Below, piece after piece: positions 45,160 through 54,686 of a stretch of DNA of 64,000 nt. The stretch spans positions 4,030,001 to 4,094,000 of the forward strand of contig NZ_UGQM01000001.1 in the NCBI RefSeq assembly GCF_900454025.1. Direction: 5' to 3'. A model generated the notes under the pieces. It saw only the letters and a list, made by a program, of their open reading frames with translations. It was not told the DNA's origin and ran no database searches. A program made the position numbers and the translations under genes. Source of the stretch: Mycolicibacterium gilvum. Lineage in GTDB: Bacteria; Actinomycetota; Actinomycetes; Mycobacteriales; Mycobacteriaceae. Numbering within the stretch: the stretch's first letter is position 1; every line of letters begins with the position of its first letter.

Positions 45160-46095
45160 TCAGAGCGCAGCCGCACTCCACATCCGGTCGATCCGCACGC
45201 CGAGATCGAGTTCGCCGGCCACCTCGACGAGCGCCGCGGCGACGATGGAGGCGGGCGCGCGATCGAGCACGACAAGACCGATCGGCGGTCGGGGCCCGTG
45301 CCGGACCATCGGGCGTGCCCCGAAACCCTGCGGCAATCCGAGTTTCGGCAGCCACGCGGTGGACGCGATGGTGGCACGATGCGAACCCGTCAGGTGCGCA
45401 TACAGCGCGTCGACTGAATCGGCTTCCACCACCGGTCGGTAACGGATGCCTTCGGCGGCCATGTTCGCATCGAGGATCCGCCTGTTGCGCATGGACGTCG
45501 TCAGGACGCACAGCTGCAGACCCGCCGCGTCCGACCAGGCGACCTCGTCGAGCCCCATCAGCGGGTTGTCGGCCGGAGCGACGAGAACGTATTGCTCGCG
45601 GTACAACTCGACCGCCCGCGTTCCGGGCGGTGCTTCGTCGTCGAGATAGGTCAAGCCCACGTCGATTTCGAAGTCGGCCAGCCGTCTGGCGATCTCACGG
45701 GAGGACAGCGCCTCGATCCGCACCGCGGCAGCCGGGTTGCGTCGCAGGAACTCATCGGTGATGAACGGGCAGACGGGCACGGCCGTCGGGATCGCCCCCA
45801 GTCGCGCGCTCGCCGTCAGCCGGCCCTGCATGCGGTCCAGGTCGGCAAGCATCTCGTCGCGCTCGGCGACGATCCGCTGAGCCCACGTCACGACACGCTG
45901 CCCTTCGACCGTGAACCCTTCGAAGCGATGCCCTCGTTGCACGATCACGATGCCGAGGTCGCGCTCCAGTCGGCGGATCGCGACCGACAGCGTCGGCTGG
46001 CTCACGTGGCAGCGCGCCGCCGCCCGACCGAAGTGCCGCTCTGCAGCGAGCGCCAGCAGATAATCCAGGTGCTGTAACAGCACATCATTGGCCAT
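45160..46095 (-). CDS. LysR-family regulator
   Basis: A 311-residue regulator. The N-terminal HTH is YLLALAAERHFGRAAARCHVSQPTLSVAIRRLE, then the substrate-binding domain (ARLGAIPTAVPVCPFITDEF, FEIDVGLTYLDDEAPPGT, REQYVLVAPADNPL). It diverges from the FdhF-like molybdoenzyme across 117 bases that contain a 9-3-9 perfect inverted repeat; the natural reading is that it controls the molybdoenzyme-fdhD unit. Confidence 0.93.
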   Translation of the reverse strand: MANDVLLQHLDYLLALAAERHFGRAAARCHVSQPTLSVAIRRLERDLGIVIVQRGHRFEGFTVEGQRVVTWAQRIVAERDEMLADLDRMQGRLTASARLGAIPTAVPVCPFITDEFLRRNPAAAVRIEALSSREIARRLADFEIDVGLTYLDDEAPPGTRAVELYREQYVLVAPADNPLMGLDEVAWSDAAGLQLCVLTTSMRNRRILDANMAAEGIRYRPVVEADSVDALYAHLTGSHRATIASTAWLPKLGLPQGFGARPMVRHGPRPPIGLVVLDRAPASIVAAALVEVAGELDLGVRIDRMWSAAAL

Positions 46096-46118
46096 CGACC
46101 CTCACCAACATTCACGAC

Positions 46119-46139
46119 TTGATAGACAGGGTCTATCAA
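46119..46139. promoter_or_regulatory. LysR-type operator
   Basis: Perfect inverted repeat TTGATAGAC-N3-GTCTATCAA with internal T-N11-A symmetry (ATAGACAGGGTCTAT), midway between the LysR gene (24 bases) and the molybdoenzyme gene (74 bases). Form and place match a LysR recognition site. Confidence 0.8.
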
Positions 46140-46212
46140 GGCATGTGAATAACCAAATGTAGACACCTCTTCTTCGGGCTCGGGCGCTGCGCGCGGCGTT
46201 TAGATTGGAGTG

Positions 46213-48525
46213 ATGGCCACCGCAAGAGACGTCGACGCCGACTACAGCGAGCGGGACGTAGAGGTCGGCCCGGCCAAGGACGAGGCTGCCGGCGTCAAAG
46301 CCGTGATGGTCAGCCTGCAGCGTGCGGTCGAGCAGATGGGTCCGGTGCGGACGGTCGCCGCGCTGTCCAAGCTCAACCAGCGGCACGGCTTCGACTGCCC
46401 CGGCTGCGCGTGGCCCGAGGAGCACGGCGGGCGCAAGCTGGCGGAGTTCTGCGAGAACGGAGCCAAGGCCGTCGCCGAGGAGGCGACCAAGCGGGTCGTC
46501 ACCCCGGAGTTCTTCGCGCGCCACACCATCGCCGAACTCGAAGCCCGACCGGAGTACTGGCTCTCCCAGCAGGGCCGCCTCACCCACCCGATGGTGCTCC
46601 GTCCCGGCGACGACCACTACCGGCCGATCGAGTGGGACGACGCCTACCGGCTCATCGCCGACGAGCTGCGCGCACTCGACGACCCCAACCGGGCGGTGTT
46701 CTACACCTCGGGCCGCACCAGCAATGAGGCGGCGTTCCTGTACCAGCTTCTGGTCCGCAGCTTCGGCACCAACAATCTGCCCGATTGCTCCAACATGTGC
46801 CACGAGTCCTCGGGCACCGCCCTGATCGACGCGATCGGGATCGGCAAGGGCTCGGTCACCGTCGAGGACCTCGTGCAGTCCGACCTCATCCTGATCGCCG
46901 GACAGAACCCCGGCACCAACCATCCGCGGATGTTGTCCATCCTGGAGAAGGCCAAAGCCAACGGGGCGAAAATCGTTGCGATCAACCCACTTCCGGAGGC
47001 CGGTCTGATCCGGTTCAAGGATCCGCAGAAGGTGCACGGCGTCGTCGGCGACGGTGTTCCGATCGCCGACGAGTTCGTCCAGATCCGCATCGGCGGGGAT
47101 ATGGCGCTGTTCGCGGGTCTGGGCAGGCTGCTTCTCGAAGCGCAGGACGAGGCCGGCCCGGGCGCGAAGATCGTGGATCGCGACTTCGTCGACCGCTACA
47201 CCGCCGGGTTCACCGAATACGAGACCCGCACCCGCGGAATCGATCTCGACACCGTGCTGGCGGCGACCGGTATCGGGCGCGACCAGCTCGAGCGGTTGGC
47301 CGCGATGATGGCCGACTCACAGCGCACCATCGTGTGCTGGGCGATGGGGCTCACTCAGCACAAGCACGCGGTGCCGTCGATCACCGAAATCTCCAACCTG
47401 CTGTTGATGCGTGGCATGATCGGCAAGCCCGGGGCGGGCCTGTGCCCCGTCCGGGGACATTCCAACGTCCAGGGCGACCGCACCATGGGCATCTGGGAGA
47501 AGATGCCCGAGCGGTTCCTGGCCAACCTCGACGACCGCTTCGGCATCCACAGCCCCCGCGAGCACGGCCTCGATACCGTCGGCGCGATCCGCGCCATGCG
47601 TGACGGGCACGCGACGGTGTTCATGGCGATGGGTGGCAACTTCGCCTCGGCCACCCCGGACACCCCGGTCACCGAGGCCGCGTTGCGCAACTGTTCGCTG
47701 ACGGTGCAGGTGTCGACGAAGCTCAACCGCAGCCACCTGGTCCACGGCCGCACCGCGCTGATCCTGCCGTCGCTGGGACGCACCGACCGTGACGTCCAGG
47801 CCGGCGGGAAACAGCTTGTCTCGGTCGAGGATTCGATGTCGATGGTGCATCTGTCCCGCGGCAGCCTGCGCCCGCCCAGCGATCAGGTGCGCAGTGAGGT
47901 CGCGATCGTCTGCCAGCTCGCGCGGGCGGTGCTCGGCCCCGAGCATCGCGTGCCCTGGGAGACGTTCAACGCCGATTACGACACGATCCGGGATGCGATC
48001 GCCGCGGTGGTTCCGGGCTGCGACGATTACAACCGCAGGGTGCGTGAACCCGACGGCTTCCAGCTGCCACACCCTCCCCGCGACTCCCGCGAATTCCACA
48101 CCGCGACGGGTAAAGCCAACTTCGAGGCCTACCCGCTCGAATGGGTCGACGTGCCCGAGGGCCGGCTCGTGCTGCAGACGCTGCGCAGCCACGACCAGTA
48201 CAACACGACCATCTACGGCCTCGACGATCGTTACCGCGGCGTGAAAGGCGGACGGCGGGTCGTGTTCGTCAACCCCGCGGACCTCGCGACGTTCGGTCTG
48301 TCCGATGGGGACCGCGTCGATCTGGTGTCCGAATTCACCGATGCCGACGGTCGGTTGCAGGAGCGGCGCGCACAGGACTTCGCGGTGGTGGCCTACTCGA
48401 CGCCGGTCGGCAACGCCGCCGCGTACTATCCCGAGACCAATCCCCTTGTGCCGCTGGATCACACCGCGGCCAAGTCGAACACTCCGGTGTCGAAGGCGGT
48501 CGTCATCCGTCTGGAGCGCAGGTAG
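46213..48525 (+). CDS. FdhF/YdeP-type molybdopterin oxidoreductase
   Basis: A 770-residue enzyme of the formate-dehydrogenase-like FdhF/YdeP family. The N-terminus has only a CPGC pair (FDCPGCAWPEEHGG), not the four-Cys 4Fe-4S motif of classic formate dehydrogenases. The molybdopterin region reads FYTSGRTSNEAAFLYQLLVR and LPDCSNMCHESSGTALIDAI, with the Cys of SNMCHES as the likely Mo ligand. The cofactor-binding C-terminal domain is TLRSHDQYNTTIYGLDDRYRG. Start taken at ATG 46213 (GTG one codon before); the ribosome site is very close, so leaderless translation is possible. fdhD follows with no gap. Substrate may be formate or another small acid. Confidence 0.9.
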   Translation: MATARDVDADYSERDVEVGPAKDEAAGVKAVMVSLQRAVEQMGPVRTVAALSKLNQRHGFDCPGCAWPEEHGGRKLAEFCENGAKAVAEEATKRVVTPEFFARHTIAELEARPEYWLSQQGRLTHPMVLRPGDDHYRPIEWDDAYRLIADELRALDDPNRAVFYTSGRTSNEAAFLYQLLVRSFGTNNLPDCSNMCHESSGTALIDAIGIGKGSVTVEDLVQSDLILIAGQNPGTNHPRMLSILEKAKANGAKIVAINPLPEAGLIRFKDPQKVHGVVGDGVPIADEFVQIRIGGDMALFAGLGRLLLEAQDEAGPGAKIVDRDFVDRYTAGFTEYETRTRGIDLDTVLAATGIGRDQLERLAAMMADSQRTIVCWAMGLTQHKHAVPSITEISNLLLMRGMIGKPGAGLCPVRGHSNVQGDRTMGIWEKMPERFLANLDDRFGIHSPREHGLDTVGAIRAMRDGHATVFMAMGGNFASATPDTPVTEAALRNCSLTVQVSTKLNRSHLVHGRTALILPSLGRTDRDVQAGGKQLVSVEDSMSMVHLSRGSLRPPSDQVRSEVAIVCQLARAVLGPEHRVPWETFNADYDTIRDAIAAVVPGCDDYNRRVREPDGFQLPHPPRDSREFHTATGKANFEAYPLEWVDVPEGRLVLQTLRSHDQYNTTIYGLDDRYRGVKGGRRVVFVNPADLATFGLSDGDRVDLVSEFTDADGRLQERRAQDFAVVAYSTPVGNAAAYYPETNPLVPLDHTAAKSNTPVSKAVVIRLERR

Positions 48526-49362
48526 ATGGGCAGGGTGACGGCACGGCGGCGGGTCCGCCGCGTCACGGCCGATGACACGGTGGCGCGCCCCGAGACGCTG
48601 GTGGTCGAGGAGCCGCTGGAGATCCGCGTCAACGGCACCCCGATCACCGTCACCATGCGCACGCCGGGCTCCGATGTCGAACTGGCGCAAGGCTTCCTGC
48701 TCACCGAGGGCATCGTGCGCCGCCGCGAGGACATCCTGTCGGTGCGCTACTGCCGCGGTGCCACCGAGGACAGCTCGGGCTATTCGCAGAACACCTACAA
48801 CGTCCTCGACGTCACCCTGGCCCCCGACGTGCCGGCCCCCGACGTCGATCCCACCCGCAACTTCTACACGACGTCGTCGTGCGGGGTGTGCGGCAAGGCG
48901 TCCCTGGACGCGGTGCGATTGAGCAGCAAGCACGCCCCCGGCGACGACCCGTCGGTGGTGACCGCCGAGGTGCTGTCGGCGCTTCCCGACAGACTGCGCG
49001 CCGAGCAGAAGGTCTTCGCGGCGACGGGCGGGCTGCACGGCGCCGCGCTGTTCTCCACCGACGGCGACACCCTGGTGGTGCGTGAGGACATCGGCAGGCA
49101 CAACGCCGTCGACAAGGTCGTCGGCTGGGCACTCGAGCAGCACCGGATACCGCTGGGCGGCACCGTGTTGCTGGTGAGTGGCCGCGCATCGTTCGAGCTC
49201 ACGCAGAAGGCGGTCATGGCGGGGATCCCGGTGCTCGCCGCGGTGTCGGCGCCGTCGTCACTGGCCGTCGATCTTGCCGGCCAGTCCGGGCTCACCCTGG
49301 TGGCGTTCCTGCGCGGTGAGTCGATGAACGTCTACTCACGTCCCGACCGCGTCGCGCACTGA
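48526..49362 (+). CDS. fdhD: Formate dehydrogenase accessory sulfurtransferase
   Basis: A 278-residue FdhD that hands sulfur from a cysteine desulfurase to the Mo-bis-MGD cofactor of formate dehydrogenases. The catalytic motif SSCGVCG is at about residues 123-129, followed by [30 protein letters not shown] and [21 protein letters not shown]. The ATG comes directly after the TAG of the molybdoenzyme gene, which fits a dedicated partner. Complete and typical in length. Confidence 0.95.
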   Translation: MGRVTARRRVRRVTADDTVARPETLVVEEPLEIRVNGTPITVTMRTPGSDVELAQGFLLTEGIVRRREDILSVRYCRGATEDSSGYSQNTYNVLDVTLAPDVPAPDVDPTRNFYTTSSCGVCGKASLDAVRLSSKHAPGDDPSVVTAEVLSALPDRLRAEQKVFAATGGLHGAALFSTDGDTLVVREDIGRHNAVDKVVGWALEQHRIPLGGTVLLVSGRASFELTQKAVMAGIPVLAAVSAPSSLAVDLAGQSGLTLVAFLRGESMNVYSRPDRVAH

Positions 49363-49434
49363 TACCCGCGTGCCGCCGATCTCCATCTGATCTCCACACA
49401 ACCTCCAAGCACCCACACCCGACGCGCGGCGAGC

Positions 49435-50745
49435 ATGAACGCCATGCCGGACATCCTCATCACTGCCTGCCCGCCTGTCGGACACATCGGGCCCTTGCTC
49501 AACGTCGCCCACGGACTCGTCGCGCACGGACATCGTGTCACCGTGCTGACCAGCGCACGGCACGCCGACAAGATCAGAGCCGTCGGGGCCGACCCCCGAC
49601 CGCTGCCGTACGGCGCCGACTACGACGACGCCCGGCTCGACGCCGACCTACCCGGACGCGCGCACACCTCGGGTATTGCGCGCATCAACTTCGACGTCGA
49701 GCACGTCTTCGTCCGACCGATGCCCTACCAATTCAGCGCTGTCCAGGAACTGTTGGCCGCCAACAGTTTCGACGCCGTCATCACCGACGCGTTCTTTCTC
49801 GGCGTGATTCCGCTGCTGCTCGATCCCACACTCGCGCGCCCACCGATCATGGCCTACTCGACCACCCCGCTGTTCCTGTCGAGCAGGGACACCGCGCCCG
49901 CCGGGCCGGGGATACTCCCGATGCCGGGTGCGGTGGGCCGACTGCGCAACCGGCTGCTGGGGCTGCTGTCACGAGCCGTGCTGCTGCGACCCGCACACCG
50001 ATCGGCCGAGCGAATGCTCCGCGCGATGGGTCTGCCCGACCTCCCTGTGTTCGTGCTGGAGTGCGCCATCCTGGCCGACCGGGTCATCGTCCCGACCGTC
50101 CCGGACTTCGAGTATCCCCGCCGTGATCTGCCCGCCCACGTCCGCTTCGTCGGTGCGGTGAGCCCGCTTCCGGGCGACGATTTCATCGCACCCGCGTGGT
50201 GGGGCGAGCTGTACCGGGGCCGTCCGGTCGTCCACGTCACCCAGGGCACCGTCGACAACGCGGATCTGACCCGGCTGATCGAGCCGACCATCGAGGCGCT
50301 GGCCGGCGAAGACGTCACCGTCGTGGTCAGCACGGGCGGACGTCCGGTCTCTCAGATCCGTACTCCGTTGCCGGCCAACACGTTCGTCGCCGAATTCCTC
50401 CCCCACGACGTCCTGCTTCCCTTGGTGGACGTGCTCGTCACCAACGGCGGCTACGGCGCCGTGCAACGTGCCCTGGCCGAGGGTGTGCCGCTGGTGGTGG
50501 CCGGCGACACCGAGGACAAGCCGGAGGTGGCCGCGCGCGTCGAGTACTTCGGTGTCGGTGTCAATCTGCGCACCGGAACCCCGGCCCCGCAGGACCTGCG
50601 GGACGCCGTGAACGCCGTCCTCTCCGATGCGGGCTACCGCACCCGGGCCGGGCGGCTACAGGCGGCCTACGCGTCCCGCGACAGCGTCACCGCCATCGCC
50701 GCGCTCCTCGACGAGGTCATCCCCGAACAGGCCGCCGCCCGATGA
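49435..50745 (+). CDS. MGT/UGT-type glycosyltransferase
   Basis: A 436-residue GT-B glycosyltransferase like those in macrolide or glycolipid modification. N-terminal donor/acceptor motif ILITACPPVGHIGPLLNVAHGLVAHGHRV; the C-terminal nucleotide-sugar domain has VVHVTQGTVDNADL, EFLPHDVLLPLVDVLVTNGGYG and EGVPLVVAGDTEDKPE, with the family Asn-Gly-Gly in place of the His. Acceptor and sugar are unknown. ATG at 49435; MPDIL three codons later is possible. It is the last gene before clpX and converges with it. Confidence 0.9.
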   Translation: MNAMPDILITACPPVGHIGPLLNVAHGLVAHGHRVTVLTSARHADKIRAVGADPRPLPYGADYDDARLDADLPGRAHTSGIARINFDVEHVFVRPMPYQFSAVQELLAANSFDAVITDAFFLGVIPLLLDPTLARPPIMAYSTTPLFLSSRDTAPAGPGILPMPGAVGRLRNRLLGLLSRAVLLRPAHRSAERMLRAMGLPDLPVFVLECAILADRVIVPTVPDFEYPRRDLPAHVRFVGAVSPLPGDDFIAPAWWGELYRGRPVVHVTQGTVDNADLTRLIEPTIEALAGEDVTVVVSTGGRPVSQIRTPLPANTFVAEFLPHDVLLPLVDVLVTNGGYGAVQRALAEGVPLVVAGDTEDKPEVAARVEYFGVGVNLRTGTPAPQDLRDAVNAVLSDAGYRTRAGRLQAAYASRDSVTAIAALLDEVIPEQAAAR

Positions 50746-50856
50746 ACCCGTGCATCGAGCCCTGGGTGCCACCGCCCGGCGCGCGTCACCGCACGCTGCC
50801 GGTGTCCGCCGCCGTCCCACCGCGCGAGGCCGACGCCCCCGGCGGTGCCCACATAC

Positions 50857-50894
50857 GACGAAAGTGCACCGACGCTGCTCGGTGCACTCTCGTC
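50857..50894. terminator. Hairpin between glycosyltransferase and clpX
   Basis: A 16-bp stem with one mismatch (arms GACGAAAGTGCACCGA and TCGGTGCACTCTCGTC, 6-base loop) in the space between two convergent genes, 10 bases from the clpX stop. No U-tract; probably a bidirectional terminator. Confidence 0.65.
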
Positions 50895-50903
50895 AGGTGA
50901 AAG

Positions 50904-52184
50904 TCAGGCGGTCTTGTCGCGGCGCTCGCTGCGGGACGGCTTGCGCGGCACGATCGTCGGGAGCACGTTGTCGTCGACGGTCTCCTTGGTCACGACCACC
51001 TTGGCGACGTCGTCGCGGCTCGGGATGTCGTACATCACCGGCAGCAGGACCTCTTCCATGATGGCGCGCAGACCGCGGGCGCCGGTGCCCCTGTGGATGG
51101 CCTGATCGGCGATCGCCTCGAGGGCATCCTCGGCGAATTCGAGCTCCACACCGTCCATCTCGAACAGCCGGGTGTACTGCTTCACCAGAGCGTTCTTCGG
51201 CTCGGACAGGATCTTGACCAACGATTCCTTGTCCAGGTTGGTCACCGACGCGACAACCGGCAGGCGGCCGATGAACTCAGGGATCAGACCGAACTTGATC
51301 AGATCCTCGGGCATGACCTCGGCGAAGTGGTCCTGGGTGTCGATCTCGGCCTTCGAGTGCACCTCGGCGCCGAAGCCCAGGCCACGCTTGCCGACGCGGT
51401 CGGAGACGATCTTCTCCAGCCCGGCGAACGCACCCGCGACGATGAACAGCACGTTGGTGGTGTCGATCTGGATGAACTCCTGGTGCGGATGCTTGCGGCC
51501 GCCCTGCGGAGGAACCGACGCCTGGGTGCCCTCCAGGATCTTCAGCAGCGCCTGCTGCACACCTTCACCGGAGACGTCACGGGTGATCGACGGGTTCTCG
51601 CTCTTGCGGGCGATCTTGTCGACCTCGTCGATGTAGATGATGCCGGTCTCGGCCCGCTTGACGTCGTAGTCGGCGGCCTGGATCAGCTTGAGGAGGATGT
51701 TCTCGACGTCCTCACCGACGTAGCCGGCCTCGGTCAGCGCGGTCGCGTCGGCGATCGCGAACGGGACGTTGAGCATCTTGGCCAGCGTCTGCGCGAGGTA
51801 GGTCTTGCCGCACCCGGTGGGCCCGAGCATCAGGATGTTGGACTTGGCCAGTTCGACCGGCTCGGCACGGGAATCACGCGCCTTCTCGCCGGCCTGGATG
51901 CGCTTGTAGTGGTTGTAGACCGCGACCGCGAGCGTGCGCTTCGCCGTGTCCTGTCCGATGACGTACCCCTCGAGGAAGTCCCGGATCTCCGCGGGCTTGG
52001 GCAGCTCGTCGAGCTTGACGTCGTCAGCGTCGGCGAGCTCCTCTTCGATGATCTCGTTGCACAGGTCGATGCATTCGTCGCAGATGTAGACGCCCGGTCC
52101 CGCGATGAGCTTCTTCACCTGCTTCTGGCTCTTTCCGCAGAACGAGCACTTCAGCAGGTCGCCGCCATCTCCGATGCGTGCCAT
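50904..52184 (-). CDS. clpX: ATP-dependent Clp protease ATPase subunit ClpX
   Basis: AAA+ unfoldase of 426 residues that feeds proteins to ClpP. N-terminal zinc domain [10 protein letters not shown] ... ICDECIDLC (Cys 13, 16, 35, 38), Walker [16 protein letters not shown], Walker B and sensor region [20 protein letters not shown], and the ClpP-contacting IGF-like loop ([13 protein letters not shown]). The start [10 protein letters not shown] is the family start; the frame is open for 18 codons more but these lack conservation. It lies near the clpP2-clpP1 pair, as in all mycobacteria. Confidence 0.98.
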   Translation of the reverse strand: MARIGDGGDLLKCSFCGKSQKQVKKLIAGPGVYICDECIDLCNEIIEEELADADDVKLDELPKPAEIRDFLEGYVIGQDTAKRTLAVAVYNHYKRIQAGEKARDSRAEPVELAKSNILMLGPTGCGKTYLAQTLAKMLNVPFAIADATALTEAGYVGEDVENILLKLIQAADYDVKRAETGIIYIDEVDKIARKSENPSITRDVSGEGVQQALLKILEGTQASVPPQGGRKHPHQEFIQIDTTNVLFIVAGAFAGLEKIVSDRVGKRGLGFGAEVHSKAEIDTQDHFAEVMPEDLIKFGLIPEFIGRLPVVASVTNLDKESLVKILSEPKNALVKQYTRLFEMDGVELEFAEDALEAIADQAIHRGTGARGLRAIMEEVLLPVMYDIPSRDDVAKVVVTKETVDDNVLPTIVPRKPSRSERRDKTA

Positions 52185-52455
52185 GGTGCTGGGATCCCAA
52201 CTTCCTGTTGCCGTGTTCGGTCGCTCGGCGGCTGGCACCGGGACCGTTGAGGTCTGTTCCCGACGCTACCCGCTGCCTCCGTCGCAGTGCGACCGATAAA
52301 GCCGAATCGCGTCGGTGTATTTACGTGTGGTCGCAACATATCGTCTGAGTCGCCCCGGACGGTCGCGGAACGCGCCACCGTGTCTCTGGCGTGTCGTCGC
52401 TGTTACCCCGCCGAGAGTACCCGGCCAACGGGAAGACGGCCGGGAGCAGAGTCGG

Positions 52456-52743
52456 TCAGCGGCCTGGGCCCATCGGGCCCGGTCCCATCGGACCCGGTCC
52501 GACAGGTCCCGGACCGACCGGGCCGGGGCCCACCGGACCGACGACACCGCCCACGCCGATGGGACCGGCGGGACCGACGACGGGGTTGACGCCGTACGGC
52601 AGGCACTGGACGACGGCCGGGTTCCAGTAGGTTCCGGCCGGGCACACGGGCTCCTGCGCGTGAGCCACTGCGGGCACCAACTGCATCACCACCGCGCCGG
52701 CTGCCGCGACGAGCCCGGCCGCTGCTGCTTGTCTGACCGTCAT
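52456..52743 (-). CDS. Small secreted Gly/Pro-repeat protein
   Basis: A 95-residue protein. Signal peptide VRQAAAAGLVAAAGAVVMQL with cleavage after AHA-QE (about residue 29). Two Cys follow (EPVCPAGTYWNPAVVQCLPY), then a collagen-like run of GPVGPGP / GPMGPGP repeats to the end. ATG has GAGGGGG before it. Short Cys-Gly-Pro secreted proteins of this type are common in mycobacteria; the role is unknown, perhaps cell wall. Confidence 0.75.
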   Translation of the reverse strand: MTVRQAAAAGLVAAAGAVVMQLVPAVAHAQEPVCPAGTYWNPAVVQCLPYGVNPVVGPAGPIGVGGVVGPVGPGPVGPGPVGPGPMGPGPMGPGR

Positions 52744-52885
52744 GACGAACCCCCTCGTGTTTCCGCTTCCAGCAAACTGACGGATGCGTTCATCACAGCG
52801 TGACACGGCCGACGGCGGCCCCGACCGGTTTTCCCGGATTCAGATCTCGCCGATGAGCTGTGGAACACGCACGTAATCTGCGGAC

Positions 52886-53329
52886 ATGACGACGTTGCAC
52901 GACGCCTACGCGCTGGCTCGAAACGACAACGGCCTGGCCGTGGTGTCGACCCTGCGAGCAGACCTCACCATCCAGTCGTCACTGATCAACGCGGGGCCAC
53001 TGCCCCACCCGGGGGACGGGAATCCGGTGCTCGGGTTCGTCACGTACGGGAAGGTCAAGCTCGCCAACCTGCGGGCACGGCCACAGATCGCGGTCACGTT
53101 CCAGCGGGGATGGCAGTGGGCGACGGTCGAGGGACGCGCCGAGCTCGCCGGACCCGACGACCCGCAGCCCTGGCTCGGGAGCGATTACGAACTGGCCCTG
53201 CTCCTGCGCGACATCTTCACCGCCGCCGGCGGAACCCACGACAACTGGGACGAGTACGACGCGACGATGCGCGAGCAACGCCGCGTCGCCGTCCTCGTGA
53301 CACCGACGCGGGTCTACGGAAACGGCTGA
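52886..53329 (+). CDS. PPOX-class (F420-dependent type) oxidoreductase
   Basis: A 147-residue split-barrel flavoprotein: LHDAYALARNDNGLAVVSTL, SLINAGPLPHPGDGNPVLGF, KLANLRARPQIAVTFQRGWQ and WATVEGRAELAGPDD. In mycobacteria such proteins mostly use F420 or flavin; substrate unknown. Alone on the plus strand between the secreted protein and clpP2, converging with clpP2 at 2 bases. Confidence 0.85.
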   Translation: MTTLHDAYALARNDNGLAVVSTLRADLTIQSSLINAGPLPHPGDGNPVLGFVTYGKVKLANLRARPQIAVTFQRGWQWATVEGRAELAGPDDPQPWLGSDYELALLLRDIFTAAGGTHDNWDEYDATMREQRRVAVLVTPTRVYGNG

Positions 53330-53331
53330 GC

Positions 53332-53979
53332 TCAGCCCTTCTGCGCAGACAGCTTGCGGTATTCCAGCACGGTGTCGATGATCCCGTAGTCCTTGGCCGC
53401 AGCGGCGGTCAGGATCTTGTCGCGATCGGTGTCCTTGCGGATCACGTCGGCCGGCTTGCCGGTGTGGAGGGAGAGGGTCTCCTCCATCAGCGTCCGCATC
53501 CGCTCGATCTCGGCGGCCTGGATCTCCAGGTCCGAGAACTGGCCCTGGATGACGCCGCCCAGCGCGGGCTGGTGGATGAGCACACGGGCGTTCGGCAGCG
53601 CCATGCGCTTACCGGGGGTGCCGGCCGCGAGCAGGACCGCGGCCGCCGAGGCGGCCTGTCCCAGGCACACGGTTTGGATGTCGGCGCGCACGTACTGCAT
53701 GGTGTCGTAGATCGCCATCAGCGACGTGAACGAACCGCCCGGCGAGTTGATGTACATGGTGATGTCGCGGTCGGGATCCAGCGATTCCAGCACCAGCAGC
53801 TGCGCCATGATGTCGTTGGCCGACGCGTCGTCGACCTGCACCCCCAGGAAGATGATCCGTTCCTCGAAGAGCTTGTTGTACGGGTTGGACTCCTTGACGC
53901 CGAAGCTCGAATGCTCGATGAACGACGGCAGGATGTACCGCGCCTGAGGCTGCAAACGGGGGTCCGTGTGGTCGATCAT
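53332..53979 (-). CDS. clpP2: ATP-dependent Clp protease proteolytic subunit 2
   Basis: Serine peptidase of 215 residues; forms the mixed ClpP1-ClpP2 tetradecamer of mycobacteria. Catalytic Ser S111 in [14 protein letters not shown], His H136 in [13 protein letters not shown] and the C-terminal Asp in [13 protein letters not shown]. The N-terminal residues [14 protein letters not shown] match ClpP2. The start overlaps the clpP1 stop by 4 bases, so the two subunits are made together. Confidence 0.98.
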   Translation of the reverse strand: MIDHTDPRLQPQARYILPSFIEHSSFGVKESNPYNKLFEERIIFLGVQVDDASANDIMAQLLVLESLDPDRDITMYINSPGGSFTSLMAIYDTMQYVRADIQTVCLGQAASAAAVLLAAGTPGKRMALPNARVLIHQPALGGVIQGQFSDLEIQAAEIERMRTLMEETLSLHTGKPADVIRKDTDRDKILTAAAAKDYGIIDTVLEYRKLSAQKG

Positions 53980-54572
53980 GAGTTGTTCGCTCCGTTGAAG
54001 TTGACGCTGGTGATGATGTGATCCACGAAGCCGTATTCAAGGGCTTCCTGTGCGGTGAACCAGCGGTCGCGGTCGGAGTCGGCCTCGATCCGTTCGATGG
54101 TCTGCCCGGTGAACTCGGCGTTCAGCCGGAACATCTCCTTCTTGATCGACGCGAACTGCTCGGCCTGGATGGCGATGTCGGCGGCGCCGCCGGTGATACC
54201 GCCGAGCGGCTGGTGCATCAGGATGCGCGCATGGGGCAGCGCGTAGCGCTTGCCCTTGGTGCCGGCGGCCAACAGGAACTCGCCCATCGACGCGGCCATG
54301 CCCATCGCGTACGTCGCGACGTCACACGGCGCGAGCACCATCGTGTCGTAGATCGCCATGCCGGCGCTGATCGAGCCGCCGGGCGAGTTGATGTAGAGGT
54401 GGATGTCCTTGGTGGGATCCTCGGCTGACAGCAGCAGGATCTGGGCGCACAGCCGGTTGGCGATGTCATCGTCGACCTGGGAGCCCAGGAAGATGATGCG
54501 CTCGGCCAGCAACCGCTCATACACCGAGTCGACAAGGTTGAGGCCCGAAGAGGCGCCACGCATGTCCGTCAC
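53976..54572 (-). CDS. clpP1: ATP-dependent Clp protease proteolytic subunit 1
   Basis: Partner of ClpP2, 198 residues from the GTG at 54572 ([20 protein letters not shown]). Catalytic Ser S95 in [14 protein letters not shown] and His H120 in [12 protein letters not shown], with the Asp in [20 protein letters not shown]. The family start is near MRG; the frame stays open upstream but is not conserved. A compound hairpin upstream separates it from tig. Confidence 0.97.
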   Translation of the reverse strand: MTDMRGASSGLNLVDSVYERLLAERIIFLGSQVDDDIANRLCAQILLLSAEDPTKDIHLYINSPGGSISAGMAIYDTMVLAPCDVATYAMGMAASMGEFLLAAGTKGKRYALPHARILMHQPLGGITGGAADIAIQAEQFASIKKEMFRLNAEFTGQTIERIEADSDRDRWFTAQEALEYGFVDHIITSVNFNGANNS

Positions 54573-54636
54573 GACTGGATACCTGCTTTCTTTGTGTACT
54601 TCCGACGCGGTGACCGGTCTTACGAATGACACTAAC

Positions 54637-54676
54637 GAACCCGCGCCGCCGGGGAGTCCCCAGACGGCGCGCGTTC
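54637..54676 (-). terminator. Compound hairpin between tig and clpP1
   Basis: GAAC/GTTC outer stem with GC-rich extension (one mismatch) and an inner GGGG/CCCC stem, just after the tig stop. It may stop or attenuate transcription from tig into clpP1. Confidence 0.5.
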
Positions 54677-54686
54677 GCTCAGAGCA

